Assembly (NCBI RefSeq): GCF_020360975.1 | Contig: NW_025408669.1 | Coordinates: 6,076,001-6,140,000 of the forward strand | DNA from: Hirsutella rhossiliensis | Lineage: Eukaryota; Ascomycota; Sordariomycetes; Hypocreales; Ophiocordycipitaceae | Direction: 5' to 3' | DNA: 64,000 nucleotides | Program-made: the position numbers and the translations under genes | Notes under the pieces: model-generated | What the model was told of the DNA's origin: nothing | What the model saw: only the letters and a program-made list of their open reading frames with translations | Databases searched by the model: none | In this document: piece by piece, positions 1 to 10,717 of the stretch | How the letters are laid out: each line of letters opens with the position of its first letter | How positions within the stretch are numbered: position 1 is the stretch's first letter

Positions 1-3000
1 ATCATTCGCATCATCGGGTTCAAATACCCGGAATATTGTTTTAAAACAGTCATTTTCCCGCTCATCAATGCCGAATTGTTCGTGTCCAACAAGGAGTTGA
101 AAGTTGAGCAACTGGACCCGGACAGAGTGGTCGTAGGAATCCGAGCGTTTCTCTGCATCATGTCCGACCTGGAGAAGGGCGAGCAGGGCCAGCCCCCTTT
201 CCCACAGTTCTATGATGCCTCCTGGTCGGCCGACAAGCTGCCAACGTCGCCGATCCTGGCGTCACCGCGAAACGGGCCCCTGTCGAATCTCGCAAACATC
301 CCCAGAGAGAAGAATATATCACGTCCTGTCCTCACACACGTCCTGGGCGACGGGGTTCGCGAGTATTACCTGCAATTCTGCAAGATTCTTGGCAAGATAA
401 CCATTGTCTGTGACAACACGTTTGGTGGCCAGGCGGCCTTGGACGAAAAGTTCAACAGCCCTGGTTCCAAAACGCCAATTACAGAGACTTTCAACTTCTC
501 TCGGCGCGACGAACATCAGAACGCCTCAGATCAGAAGCAAGCTTTCTATGAGCTGCTCCACGTGGCCGTGCAGGCGCTCCCAAGGTGCCTATCCGTTGAC
601 ATTCCGTTCAACTCGCTCATCAACCTCTTGTGCACGGGCACAGCCCATGTTCAGTACAACATTGCAGAGTCTTCTGCAAATTCCCTCAAGGCCATCGCGA
701 GGCATTCCCATGCACAGCAGGTGACAATGGGCTTTGCTCGCTTCATATTCAACTTTGATGACCGTTACTCGACCATGTCTGACGGTGGCATGCTGGGCCC
801 GGGCCACATCGAAAACACCCTCCGGCTCTACGTCGAGCTCGTCCAGATATGGATTGAGGAAATCCGGCAAAAGACGCGGGATGCGGCCGCTACGCAGGCT
901 GATTCTAGTGCATCGGACAAGAGAGCCTTGAAGCTGGACCTGTCGAGCATGTGGGCAGAGGTGGACCAGGCCGAGGCTCACGGCCTCTTCTTTCTCTGCT
1001 CTCAGTCGCGTCGAGTACGTCACTTCGCCATTACGGTTCTGCGTCTCATCACCGAGTTTGACAAGGCCCTCGGGAAAGACGCAGCGGAAGAAAAGGAATC
1101 CCTGAGACTGATCAACATCCTGGAGAACGACTCGAGCCAAGTCATGGACTTCAACGATGAGCACTTGTCCGTGGCTGAACGCAGTAGGCTGCAACGCGGG
1201 CTGCAGACAACCAACACCAAGAGCGTGGTGGTTGAGCTCTGCACCAGCGACGTTACCTACGATACAACCTTATGGTTCAAGATCTTTCCAAACCTGATCC
1301 GCATTGCCTTTGACAAATGTCCCTTTGCCGTTGCCATATGCCGAGACCTGATTTGCAATCGCATACTCCAGCTGTACAAGCCGATTGTTGTCTTATCCGA
1401 ACCGACTCGCGGCCTCTACTATGGAGGCGACCAAGCCAATAGCCGCATACCGGCCCGGTCGCCGGCTACGCAGCCCGAGGTCTTGATTGAGCAGTGGAAG
1501 CTCTATCTCATTTTCGCTTGCACGACCCTCGCGGACCCTGGAAATCAGACGCCCAACCCGGCCAAGGAAGTGCAACACATTCGAAAGACGTCGAAGCCTG
1601 GATCGACCGACAGGATTGTTACGGCGAGGACCCTGTTCAAATATCTCATCCCTCTACTCTCCTCGTCCTCGGCCTCGGTCCGAGACGCCGTCGTGGTCGC
1701 CATGGGATCCATCAACGTTCACATTTATCGAACGCTGTTGGAGGAGCTCCAAGGCCAGGCATCCCGATGCAACGACGACGCGCGCGCTCGCATCCATCAG
1801 CGGACCAATAGCGCCCCGAGAAGGAACCGGAAAATGGACTTGCTTCGAACCGAGATCACACACGTGTTCAAGTTGACGTCCCACTTTCTCAGGGATTCGC
1901 AAGTGTACCAATCCGAGTTTTTCCTCGGCACTTTGACGTCATATGCCAAGGACCTGAAGCTTTTCCTGATGGACGGAGAAGTCCAGATGGACTGGGAATT
2001 CCAAAAGCTCAGACGGCACTACTGCGGGCTGATGGAGGCACTGTTCGAAGGAATCAACAGGACAAAGGACCCTTCCCGCTGGATGACATTTGAATCCCGA
2101 AAGTCTGCGTTCTCCTTGATGGAGGATTGGTGTGGATTTTCTCCGAACCAGACTCAGATACGAGCCCGGGAAGACACGATGCGCCAGTCGCTCATTGACC
2201 AGCAGGGCCTGGGGGAACGCGGGACGGTCACAGCCGCCATGGAGATTGAGAAGCGCAACTTGCGGACGGCGGCTCTCAGTGCCATGGCCGCTCTGTGTGG
2301 CGGTCCCATCAGAGTAACAACCGAGAGCGGCGTCACCCTGCAGTTTGACATTCGCCGAATGCTTGCCTGGATCGAGGCGATCTTCAACTCGGGCAGCGAC
2401 AAGATGAACGTCACAGGGCGGAGAGCCCTGAAAAATCTCGTTGTTCACAACCAAGAGTACACATATCTCCTCGAGCATTGCATTGCCCGCTGCTACCTGT
2501 CCGACCTGCCGAAGATGCTGGGGAGCTACTTTTCAGTCGCCATCGAAGTGTTGCAGGAACACAGCAACTACCCCTGTCCGTTTTGGAAACTCCTTGGCCT
2601 TTGTCTGTTCAATCTTGGCAACGATCAGAGCGAAATCAGGTCCAAGTCATCGTCGATGCTTCGGACCCTGGAGACGCGCCAGCAGCGGAACTCCAAGATC
2701 CAAGATTTCGACATCAGCATATCCGACAAAACGCAAGCCGTCTACAAGCTCGCACAATTTGAGATATCCAAGCGCCTCGCCAACCAACACACGGAGCTGG
2801 CGTTCCATATCGTGTCTGAATTTACCTACTACTTCAAAGATCTTCAACCAGTTGCGCAGAGAAATGTCATTGCCGTCATTTTACCTTGGATCCAGACTAT
2901 AGAGCTCAAACTGGATCCGAATGGCGGCCCCACGGCGCAGTCATACGTTCTGCTGGCCAACTTACTGGAGCTCACAATCAAGTCCAGCGGGGCGCTGCAC

Positions 3001-5673
3001 AACGAGGTTCAAGCCTTGTGGCAGGCGCTTGCCACGGGACCGTATCCCGGAAACGTCCGCCTTGTGCTGGACTTCATCATGCAGCTGTGTCTGGAAAGAC
3101 GGGAGCAAAACTTTGTCGAATACGCCAAGCAAATTGTCGTCTTTCTTTCTACGACAAACAGTACGCCTGGTATCAAGGTCGTCGAATTCTTGCTCATGCA
3201 AATAACTCCCAAAGCAATGGTTCCCAACGAGAAGAGGGAGGCAGTGCCGCCGCCGTCAGACATCAACAATCTCCCTTACTGTGCCGACTTGAGCGAGGTT
3301 CTCCCCGTCGGGACAAAGCAGGCCGGCTTTTCGCTGGGTCAACTGTCACTGATTCTACTGGTCGACTTGATGGTATCTCCCGTGCACCTGACCTCTGAGA
3401 ACTTACCGCTTCTTCTCCAAGTCGTCACTGTTCTTTGGGACCATTACACTCCGCTGGTACAGGAGCAGGCACGCGAGATGCTTGTCCATCTCATTCACGA
3501 GCTGGTCATTTCACGGATGGACGATGAGTCGCAAGGAAAACTCAAGGAACCAATTGAGGATCTGGTCGACTTGATCCGACGTCACGATCGCTCAGTGGTC
3601 TGGGGCTACGAGGACAGCAACGGCAAGGTCGAGAACCACGACAACAAGGTTCCGCCAAGCATGGAACACTTGACCGCCGAAGTTGTCAAGACTTTCGAGA
3701 CGACGTTCCCTGGGATCAAGGAACAATGGGGCCGCTTGTCTCTGACATGGGCCACTTCCTGTCCGGTCCGACACTTGGCCTGCCGGTCCTTCCAGATCTT
3801 TAGGTGTGTTCTCACCTCACTGGACCAGTACATGCTTGGCGACATGCTTGCGCGGCTGTCCAACACCATCGCCGATGAGGATCCGGAGATTCAGTCCTTC
3901 TCCATGGAGATCCTGACAACGTTGAAGACGTTGATCGTCAAGCTGGACTCCGACAAGCTTCTCACGTTTCCCCAGCTGTTCTGGACTACCTGCGCATGCC
4001 TGGAGTCGATTAACGAGCGCGAGTTCCTCGAAGCCGTAGAGATGCTTAACGAGCTGCTCCGAAAAGTCGATCTCCGGCTGCCCAACGTACGGAGGATAAT
4101 CGCGGAAGGACAACCGGACCGATGGGAGGGCCAGTTTGAGGGGATGCAGCCGCTGCTGTACAAGGGCTTGAGATCTTCAGCTTGCTGGCAGCCATCGCTC
4201 GATACTTTGGACAGGCTGGTGAGACTTCCCGGAGATGGGCTCGTTGGCGACGAGCACCGAATCTTTTATTCCCTCCTGGCCAATTTCCCTCGCTTCCTCA
4301 ACGACCTTGAACGTGGAACCCTGAGCGAGCAATCCATCAAGGCCGCGAGGATTCTTTTGACAGAGACGGACAAGCACGGCTTGGATGCCGTCAGCGTCGT
4401 CCTCGACGACTTTGTTGCTGGAAAGCACCAAGACAGCCGGGATCTCCTCAGTCCACTGTTTAGCGGCCTCAAAGAGTGTTATTTGCCTCGACTCGAGTTC
4501 AACATGATCACCTTTCTGATGGGCTTACTCACCAACTCATTGTCCTGGGTCAAGGTCCAGACCATGCGCATCCTCTGCGTCGTCATCCCGGCAATTGATA
4601 TGCGCAATCCCGAGCTGGCAGGGCATGGATCGGATCTCATCTCGCCGCTGCTACGTCTGCTGCAAACCGAATTCTGCATGGGTGCCCTGGAGGTGCTGGA
4701 CAATATCATGACCATGTCCGGTAGCCACATGGACAAGCATCACCTACGGATGAGCATGACGCGATCAACGTCCCGGGCCGTTCGCAAGGAGTATGAACGC
4801 ACTCAGAGTCTGTTTGGCATCCCGGAAGCGTCAGGCTGGTCGATCCCCGTTCCTGCAAAGAAGACGGAAGCCACCCGGGCCAACATTCACGCTGCCTTTT
4901 ACATGTGCCAAAGCACCGAAGGGTCCATCACGGAGGTGACGCCGACTCCCGAAGTCGAGTTCCATACAGACGACTTTCCCTACGGCTACTACGACGTGCC
5001 GGATCGGACCGAGACCATGCTCTCGGACGAGGGACGCGTGGAAGCTTCGGCAGGCGATTTGGTCACCAAGCTGGACAGCCTTGACGACTTTTTCGACGAA
5101 CCTTCTAGCCCGCACACGGATGATGACGGCCGGTCGTCAAGGACGATTACAGAGTTTACGCCCGAGTCGTACGAATCTGGCACCGAGCTGTACGACGAGC
5201 AGATTCTGCCCATACTGCACGAGGCATCCAACAACACGTCATTCCAAAACGGCTTTGCTGATCGGCCCATTATGACGCCGCGCGACGTTGCGTCCAACAC
5301 CATGAACCCGGGTGCCTTCACTGTGGCCATGCCTGCTCGGCCAGGGTTGCATTCGCGATCCGTCACCTCACCATCTACGCCTGCCTCGTATCAGTTGCAC
5401 ATGATGGGGGACGTGGCATCTGACGAGGAGTATTTGTCCGGGGGGTTTTCGGACCTGGAGGACGAACGAGCAGATGCTCGTCATGTGGACGGGGCCTTTT
5501 TTCTGGAAAGCAAGATCAAGGAGGCTCGACAGAGTCCGTACTCGGGCGCTCGGCGCTTCATGGGCAGGTCTCGGGACGAGGCGCAGCGCGACAAGACTGA
5601 TGCGCCAGGCACGCCCAGGATGCCGAATAAGGTGTTTCCGACCAAGCTTTCGGGCCCCAAAGAAGGTGTCTGA
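1..5673 (+). CDS. TAO3: Cell morphogenesis protein Pag1/Tao3/Mor2 (Furry family), 3' part
   Basis: The frame is open from the first base, so the gene starts left of the window; 1890 C-terminal residues are visible and end at TGA 5671-5673. The product resembles the central and C-terminal regions of fungal Mor2/Pag1/Tao3, the Furry family of very large HEAT/armadillo-like scaffolds. Family knowledge: these proteins act with Ndr/Orb6/Cbk1 kinase and Mob2 (RAM/MOR network) in polarised growth and cell separation. Seen: long helical-repeat sequence without membrane segments, then an acidic, Ser/Thr-rich, probably disordered tail over roughly the last 270 residues. No intron is evident here. It converges with the Dib1 gene, the stops lying about 520 bp apart. 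Family assignment is confident; the N-terminus cannot be judged. Confidence 0.88.
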   Translation: MIRIIGFKYPEYCFKTVIFPLINAELFVSNKELKVEQLDPDRVVVGIRAFLCIMSDLEKGEQGQPPFPQFYDASWSADKLPTSPILASPRNGPLSNLANIPREKNISRPVLTHVLGDGVREYYLQFCKILGKITIVCDNTFGGQAALDEKFNSPGSKTPITETFNFSRRDEHQNASDQKQAFYELLHVAVQALPRCLSVDIPFNSLINLLCTGTAHVQYNIAESSANSLKAIARHSHAQQVTMGFARFIFNFDDRYSTMSDGGMLGPGHIENTLRLYVELVQIWIEEIRQKTRDAAATQADSSASDKRALKLDLSSMWAEVDQAEAHGLFFLCSQSRRVRHFAITVLRLITEFDKALGKDAAEEKESLRLINILENDSSQVMDFNDEHLSVAERSRLQRGLQTTNTKSVVVELCTSDVTYDTTLWFKIFPNLIRIAFDKCPFAVAICRDLICNRILQLYKPIVVLSEPTRGLYYGGDQANSRIPARSPATQPEVLIEQWKLYLIFACTTLADPGNQTPNPAKEVQHIRKTSKPGSTDRIVTARTLFKYLIPLLSSSSASVRDAVVVAMGSINVHIYRTLLEELQGQASRCNDDARARIHQRTNSAPRRNRKMDLLRTEITHVFKLTSHFLRDSQVYQSEFFLGTLTSYAKDLKLFLMDGEVQMDWEFQKLRRHYCGLMEALFEGINRTKDPSRWMTFESRKSAFSLMEDWCGFSPNQTQIRAREDTMRQSLIDQQGLGERGTVTAAMEIEKRNLRTAALSAMAALCGGPIRVTTESGVTLQFDIRRMLAWIEAIFNSGSDKMNVTGRRALKNLVVHNQEYTYLLEHCIARCYLSDLPKMLGSYFSVAIEVLQEHSNYPCPFWKLLGLCLFNLGNDQSEIRSKSSSMLRTLETRQQRNSKIQDFDISISDKTQAVYKLAQFEISKRLANQHTELAFHIVSEFTYYFKDLQPVAQRNVIAVILPWIQTIELKLDPNGGPTAQSYVLLANLLELTIKSSGALHNEVQALWQALATGPYPGNVRLVLDFIMQLCLERREQNFVEYAKQIVVFLSTTNSTPGIKVVEFLLMQITPKAMVPNEKREAVPPPSDINNLPYCADLSEVLPVGTKQAGFSLGQLSLILLVDLMVSPVHLTSENLPLLLQVVTVLWDHYTPLVQEQAREMLVHLIHELVISRMDDESQGKLKEPIEDLVDLIRRHDRSVVWGYEDSNGKVENHDNKVPPSMEHLTAEVVKTFETTFPGIKEQWGRLSLTWATSCPVRHLACRSFQIFRCVLTSLDQYMLGDMLARLSNTIADEDPEIQSFSMEILTTLKTLIVKLDSDKLLTFPQLFWTTCACLESINEREFLEAVEMLNELLRKVDLRLPNVRRIIAEGQPDRWEGQFEGMQPLLYKGLRSSACWQPSLDTLDRLVRLPGDGLVGDEHRIFYSLLANFPRFLNDLERGTLSEQSIKAARILLTETDKHGLDAVSVVLDDFVAGKHQDSRDLLSPLFSGLKECYLPRLEFNMITFLMGLLTNSLSWVKVQTMRILCVVIPAIDMRNPELAGHGSDLISPLLRLLQTEFCMGALEVLDNIMTMSGSHMDKHHLRMSMTRSTSRAVRKEYERTQSLFGIPEASGWSIPVPAKKTEATRANIHAAFYMCQSTEGSITEVTPTPEVEFHTDDFPYGYYDVPDRTETMLSDEGRVEASAGDLVTKLDSLDDFFDEPSSPHTDDDGRSSRTITEFTPESYESGTELYDEQILPILHEASNNTSFQNGFADRPIMTPRDVASNTMNPGAFTVAMPARPGLHSRSVTSPSTPASYQLHMMGDVASDEEYLSGGFSDLEDERADARHVDGAFFLESKIKEARQSPYSGARRFMGRSRDEAQRDKTDAPGTPRMPNKVFPTKLSGPKEGV

Positions 5674-6195
5674 GGATGAGCACATATTTTAAGTGAATCT
5701 CGATGAGACGTGCGAGGCATAGTTGCATAGTCGAACGGAACTTTCAGGTATTGGATATCTAAAGCCCAGAGAGCTCAACTGGGGAGATTTTGAATTGCAT
5801 TTACATGAGAAGGTTGGCGCTTGGAGAAATGGCATCAATGGGATGAAATTTGGTGTACGCAGCTAGGGACTCAGGATGGCGGCCGCTGGAAGGGGAGATA
5901 AGTAGGGTTGGCGTGCAAAGTCGGAGCGTATAGGCATACCTGGAACACACAAAGGTGGCGTCACACTTTTCGACACGGGATTAGCAACAAATAATGTTGG
6001 CAACGGTGATTGATTTGCGGAAACTGACGTTTGTCTCTACTATCCACTGGAGCGTTCCCCGAGTCTGTCATTGCCCATTGCGGGAGGCCTGTACAGGTGA
6101 ATGTCGGACGTCAGGATTCGGCCCAAAAAATAGTGTAGGTCAAATTGGGCATGGGGCTCGGAGCTCAACCTAGCGAAGTCGGCCGGGAGAATAAT
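5674..6195. other. Intergenic, tail-to-tail 3' regions
   Basis: Non-coding stretch between two converging genes. It should hold both 3' UTRs and terminators. I see no conserved motif or credible ORF. Confidence 0.6.
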
Positions 6196-6754
6196 CTAGT
6201 ATCGGTGCCGCGTGGAGTAGTCTGTTGGGAAGAGGAGAGGAGTCAGTCGAGACGTAGGCGGGACGATGGGATGGGAGGAACGTACCCTTGGGGCTAACAA
6301 CCAGACCACGTCCCTTTTTGGCACCTCGATAGATGGTCTCGATGATATCGATGAGCTCTTGCTTGTCCTCCAAAACCCAGTTGAGCTTGTTGTTGTTGCC
6401 GGTGCCGAAGTCGCACATGATGTGCTTGTTGCGGTAAAAATACATGATGGTGCACGGGTCGTAGAGTTCTGCGCACGGCGTCAGCATCTCGACTTGGCCC
6501 ATGGAGAGGCAGGCTTGATCAGTGAACGTACCGTACATCTGGCTGAAGTCGGGAACCTGGTCGATGTCGCAAACGTAGATGACGGCAAAGCTCTTGACTC
6601 TGTCGGCAATCTTGTAGAGGACCTCGTCCTGGCGCATGCAGTCTGGATCCCAGTCGCGGCCGAAGCGGATGAGGACCAGGCGCTCTTCCTCGCTGAGGAT
6701 GGCCTGGTCGACGTGCCAGCCGGAGGTGAGATGGGGAATGACGACAGAGCCCAT
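6196..6754 (-). CDS. DIB1: U5 snRNP thioredoxin-like protein Dib1/Dim1 (TXNL4A)
   Basis: Three exons on the minus strand: 6754-6532, 6468-6286 and 6221-6196. Both introns (63 and 64 nt) have GTACGT donors and CAG acceptors. The spliced product is 143 residues, the family's usual length. It keeps the hallmark segments: VDQAILSEEERLVLIRFG, WDPDCMRQDE, VPDF, ELYDPCT, TGNNNKLNW and the C-terminal RGLVVSPKDYS. Family knowledge: a thioredoxin-fold subunit of the U4/U6.U5 tri-snRNP, required for pre-mRNA splicing and nuclear; it leaves during spliceosome activation. Intron 1 is a multiple of three with no in-frame stop, so retention would insert 21 residues after QMY; homologous length shows it is normally removed. 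It is divergently placed from the Rrg7-like gene. Confidence 0.95.
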
Positions 6755-7163
6755 GGCTGCTGGTGAGCGAGAGTGGCGGGGTTGTGCTTGGTGATGCGCG
6801 CTGTGGAAATCAGCCCCCTGCGACGAGGGATGACGATGAGATCAAAACATTGAGAGAAGAAGGCGTCTAGGCGTCTACCACTATTCGCGGCTTTCGTTTG
6901 GGGGATGATGTAATTAATGGGTGCGGCAGGACTGGATGTCCCGTGACAGAGGCGGGGCCCGCTTTAGTGCATACCCAAGTAACGAGGCGCTTTCAACTTC
7001 ATCAACCAAACAAGGGGAAAGAAAGACATTGAGGTTGAAAGCCAGCAGCAGAGCAACCCTCGTGCGTGGCTTCGGACAATGAACCGCCAGTGGATGTCAA
7101 ATCGACGCTACGCTCATCGGCGACTCAAAACATTCATCTGAAGGCGCATGTCTGGGAGATAAA
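6755..7163. promoter_or_regulatory. Divergent promoter region, Dib1 / Rrg7-like
   Basis: About 410 bp between divergent start codons. It must hold promoters and 5' UTRs for both genes. No TATA box or other named site is clear; short A-rich stretches occur around 7008-7025. Confidence 0.4.
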
Positions 7164-7889
7164 ATGCTGAAGCAGAGCTGTTTCCAGCCATGGCGGCAGG
7201 CCAGGCTCCGAATCTCTCCCGCCCGCTGCTTCGTCCTCAGCCCTGGGAGACGGCAATGCCCAGCTCATGACAAGCCGCCCGGGGAACAAGAGCCTCTTGA
7301 GAACCAACTGCAGTTTCCCGATGCGCCAACAACACGGCACTCGGATCTGGCCTCCTTTCTGGACCATACGCGGCGCACCGGTCTCGACGAGAAATCAACC
7401 GTCTATGTCGGCACCCACTACGAGTACACCGTCGCCGACGCCCTGTCGAGGCACGGCTTCTTCCTCAAGCGCATCGGCGGAGCGTCAGACTACGGCACCG
7501 ACCTCATTGGCACCTGGACGCTCCCCTCCCTCGACCATCCCATGAGGGTGCTCCTCCAGTGCAAGGCCGGCGTGCAGCGCGTCGGCCCTCAGCATGTGCG
7601 GGAGCTCGAGGGCGCTTTCATCGGGGCTCCCGTCGGCTGGCGAGGCGACGGCGTGCTGGGCGTGCTGGTGAGTGAGCGGGCCGCGACAAAAGGCGTCAGG
7701 GACTCGCTCTGTAGGAGTAGGTGGCCCATGGCGTTTGCGTGTTGCTCCAGGACCGGCGCCCTAACCCAGATGCTGTGGAACCGGCGCGCTGAGGAGCAGG
7801 GCCTTGAGGGATTTGGCGTCACCGTCAAGCATGCCCAGGATCAAGCTCCGGAATTGGTCTTAACGCGTGACGGCAAGGTTGTGGCATGA
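7164..7889 (+). CDS. RRG7: Rrg7-like mitochondrial protein (DUF2034, restriction-endonuclease-like)
   Basis: Intronless, 241 residues, close to the length of yeast Rrg7. The first ~35 residues are basic with no acidic residue until later, fitting a mitochondrial presequence. The core has YVGTHYEYTVADAL, then RIGGASDYGTDLIGTW (Asp109/Asp113) and LLQCKAG (Gln132, Lys134). The spacing D...Q-x-K resembles a PD-(D/E)xK nuclease core of the Mrr type. Family knowledge: yeast Rrg7 is needed for respiratory growth and is mitochondrial; its biochemical activity is unproven. The start is the first ATG before the presequence-like segment. Nuclease activity is inference only. Confidence 0.75.
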   Translation: MLKQSCFQPWRQARLRISPARCFVLSPGRRQCPAHDKPPGEQEPLENQLQFPDAPTTRHSDLASFLDHTRRTGLDEKSTVYVGTHYEYTVADALSRHGFFLKRIGGASDYGTDLIGTWTLPSLDHPMRVLLQCKAGVQRVGPQHVRELEGAFIGAPVGWRGDGVLGVLVSERAATKGVRDSLCRSRWPMAFACCSRTGALTQMLWNRRAEEQGLEGFGVTVKHAQDQAPELVLTRDGKVVA

Positions 7890-8315
7890 GGCTAGGGCCT
7901 TGTGCCTCCATTACCGCTGCGCTGCAGCTCTAGAGTATGCTGAGTGCGTCGCCATGATCTGAGAGGCGCAAAGTGATGAAGCAATCTCCAGTCGACTTGA
8001 AGGAGTGGGTTCCAGTGGAGAGTGCACACCTTTGACTGCCACCAAAATGCCTCTGCTCTGACGCTGGCATCAAGTCTACACAGCTGGGACGGAGGAGCCC
8101 AGCGTCCTACGCATACAGAACAGCCAGATGATAATCAGATGATGCCTCTTGCGGACAGTCTTGACACATCCGTCCTGCTGCCAGGAAGCAGTACTGCTCG
8201 CCTTCCGGCTCATTGCGGATTTTACCTGAGTCGGCTTTTCATGATCAATGCGAACAGCTGTTTCGAATGGAAATCCAAAGCTTCACAAAACCAAGATTCT
8301 TCTGTCTCGACTTGG
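7890..8315. other. Intergenic, tail-to-tail
   Basis: Converging 3' ends of the Rrg7-like gene and the beta-propeller gene. No credible ORF or motif. Confidence 0.5.
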
Positions 8316-9383
8316 CTAATAAACTGACGTGGTATCAATGGCCACAACCTTGCCACCTCTGGCTTTCTGCCCGCCCTTGGCTTCGGCATTCCCCGTCACA
8401 ACATACAGCGTCTTGCCATCTCGTCGGGTCCTACCGAAAGCGCATGACGTATCTCTAGCAACAATCGGGCTGTCCTTGGACCCGGCAACTGTGGAACTTT
8501 TCCCGTTTGTTGCGACGTGGAATACGGTGTTGAGCTGGTTGGTTGTTGCCCAGAACCCGCGTTCATCGTGAGCAAAGTCGTCGACGAACAAATTGTATCC
8601 CGTCTCACGATACACCAGCTCCGGCCGGGCCTTGGGCTCGGGGTTGCCCAGCTGGTCGATGCGAATGCGGTATATTTTGCCTGCAAACGTGTTGGACCAG
8701 TACAGGTAGCCGTCGAGCACCTTGATGCCGTTGACGCCAATCTGGAGCGGCGAGCCGGGAACAGGAGCCATCTCGGGAAGCTTGACGGCAACCTTGGCCT
8801 TGCCCGACTGGATGCAAAGCCGCCAGACCAGCCCGAGAGCCGAGTCGCTAATGAGGACTGCGTGGTCCACGTATGGCAGTGCCGCCACGCCGTTGGGGAA
8901 TGCCATGTCAGGGTGCTTGGCGATATGCTTGACCAACGGTCCGCGGTCGTAGTCGTTGGACCGGAAGTCGACAAGCCAGGTCTCGGCCGTACCATTGACC
9001 TGGGCGCCCGAGCCGGAGAAATTGGAACCCACAACAACGAAGACGTCTGACGAAGGCTCCGCGATGCCGAGGAGGCCGTTGACGGAGGGGAATTTGTGAA
9101 GCAGCTTGACGGGGGGGTTCTGGGACCAGGGACGCGAAAGCGACAAGAGGGCGGCCTCGGGGCGGAGCTGGGTCAAGAGGACATGTCCGTTTTTGCGGAC
9201 GGCCAGGTTTTCGATCCAGGTAGGCGGAGGGAACTGGTGGAGCACCTTGGTCGGGAGGGAAGACGGAGAGTCATGATGGTCGGCGTCTTGATAGTGCTTT
9301 GAGATTGCAGCCGAGGCGACTCCAAGCAGTAGCGCCGTGAGGAGGGCGGATGCTCGGATCATTCTGTATTTCACCGTTGTCAT
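8316..9383 (-). CDS. Secreted SMP-30/gluconolactonase-like six-bladed beta-propeller
   Basis: Intronless, 355 residues ending at TAG 8318-8316. Either the first Met or Met8 (MIRASALL) opens a typical signal peptide with hydrophobic core ALLTALLLGVASA, so the protein is probably secreted. The rest reads as repeated propeller blades: ENLAVRKNGHVLLTQL, GLLGIAEPSSDVFVVVGSN, PNGVAALPYVDHAVLISDS, GVNGIKVLDGYLYWSNT, DDFAHDERGFWATTN and GKTLYVVTGN. This is the pattern of fungal SMP-30/gluconolactonase/LRE-like proteins. Substrate is unknown; the family includes lactonases and many uncharacterised secreted proteins, some near biosynthetic clusters, but no cluster genes lie here. The calcium-site residues cannot be assigned without an alignment. 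Confidence 0.75.
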   Translation of the reverse strand: MTTVKYRMIRASALLTALLLGVASAAISKHYQDADHHDSPSSLPTKVLHQFPPPTWIENLAVRKNGHVLLTQLRPEAALLSLSRPWSQNPPVKLLHKFPSVNGLLGIAEPSSDVFVVVGSNFSGSGAQVNGTAETWLVDFRSNDYDRGPLVKHIAKHPDMAFPNGVAALPYVDHAVLISDSALGLVWRLCIQSGKAKVAVKLPEMAPVPGSPLQIGVNGIKVLDGYLYWSNTFAGKIYRIRIDQLGNPEPKARPELVYRETGYNLFVDDFAHDERGFWATTNQLNTVFHVATNGKSSTVAGSKDSPIVARDTSCAFGRTRRDGKTLYVVTGNAEAKGGQKARGGKVVAIDTTSVY

Positions 9384-9660
9384 CCCAAGGGCGATGCCAA
9401 AGCGCGCTGGCTTGAGAGCTCAGAGTTGCCGGGGTGGGCAGGGGGAAGTTTCCACTGGGATAAAGGCAGCGAAATGGCAACGGGACTGGGCTTGAGGTTT
9501 GGGTGGACGCGGCTAAGCCTTCGTATCAGTCGCCGGCCTGAGACTTCTGAAGGATGGTTTCTCCGACTGAAACTGAGGAAGCTGCCTGCTCGACGGCGTC
9601 ATGAGAGGACCAGCACACTGCCTCCATCGATTGCGGCAAGCTCATCCCGCCCTCACTCTG

Positions 9661-9693
9661 TCGTTGTCGTCGTCGTCGTCGTCGTCGTCGTCA
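9661..9693 (+). repeat. (GTC)n microsatellite
   Basis: About ten copies of GTC/TCG with one imperfect unit at the left. On the other strand this would encode poly-Asp, which explains a spurious open frame there. Confidence 0.9.
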
Positions 9694-9984
9694 CGCTGAG
9701 TGTAAGCTTCTCCTTTCTTTGGAGAGGGCGATGCGTGAAGAAGACTTGCTGCAGCAGTGGGTACGAGGGCATGCATGGAGGGAGCCTGGCCGATGCGGAA
9801 TGCTGTCAGATTCCTTGGCTGCGCCAAAGGGCCACGGCGACTCTGAGGCGTGAGACATGCGAGCTTTGGCTGGACAGAAGGGTGAGGAGAATGAGCGCGT
9901 TGGTGGGTATTAATTTGTGCTTTCTCTCCGGCAGACGGGGAGCTTTCTGAGGGGCCTGAGCAGAATGCAATGGGCACTCTACAA

Positions 9985-10045
9985 ACACACACACATATGT
10001 ATTGTATATATATTGCATGTATATATATATATATATATATATACG
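9985..10045 (+). repeat. (CA)n then (TA)n microsatellite
   Basis: A short ACAC run is followed by TATA-type repeats, the longest pure AT run spanning about 10018-10043. Confidence 0.9.
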
Positions 10046-10717
10046 TATATTCACTATTATCATGCATCACCGTGGACATGTGTTGTCCGGTCTCGCAGCC
10101 GGCCTCGTGTATCCCGTCGAGGTGGCTCAAACATCGCTCATTCTCTCTCTCCTCCGCAGTCAGTGGACGACGTCATGACGCCCTTGGCCCCTCGCTGCCA
10201 TGTGCAAGTGATGGATCGGTGCTGCCGCATATCAGTCGGTCTACAGCACAGTATATCCAAGGGGCCGCGTCCACCATGATGGAACCCACAAGCGGCGATT
10301 CGTCGTGCCGAGCGACGCAGGCGGTCCGCAGCCCCGTGCAGTAGCGCTGCGACGCTGGCCATTTCGTGTGCGTCAAGCAAAAAGCATGTGAAGATGGGCT
10401 TTGTTGTTCGTATCGCCAAATTGACTCCCAGGAATGACATCACGGTCAAGCAGGTGGTTCGAGGCAGCAGCTTCCAGTCGTTGACATGACGCCGGCATGA
10501 CGACAAACGGCCGAGGACCTTTTGTTTCTGTTGGCCACATGCGTGCAATGAGCAATGAGCGGTAATAAACAACAACCGCGGCCCGCGTCTCGAGATTTAC
10601 TTTTGTCCGACTCCCTTTCTGGCCTCCCTTTCTGGCCTTTTGCGCCCTCGCCTGTGCTGAAGTCTCCCCATCCGTCTTGACATTTCACCCGGCAGCAGCC
10701 CTTGTCCCGCCCGCATC

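Larger units (their letters stand above)
9384..10717. other. Long intergenic region with microsatellites
   Basis: About 1.3 kb between the divergent starts of the propeller and caleosin genes. It contains a GTC trinucleotide tract, a CA/TA tract and a pyrimidine-rich stretch before the caleosin start. Open frames present are low-complexity or tract-driven and are not convincing genes. Confidence 0.5.

Noticed and set aside
9642..10130. 162-residue minus-strand frame
   Set aside because: Made largely of translated microsatellites (poly-Asp and Tyr-Ile repeats).
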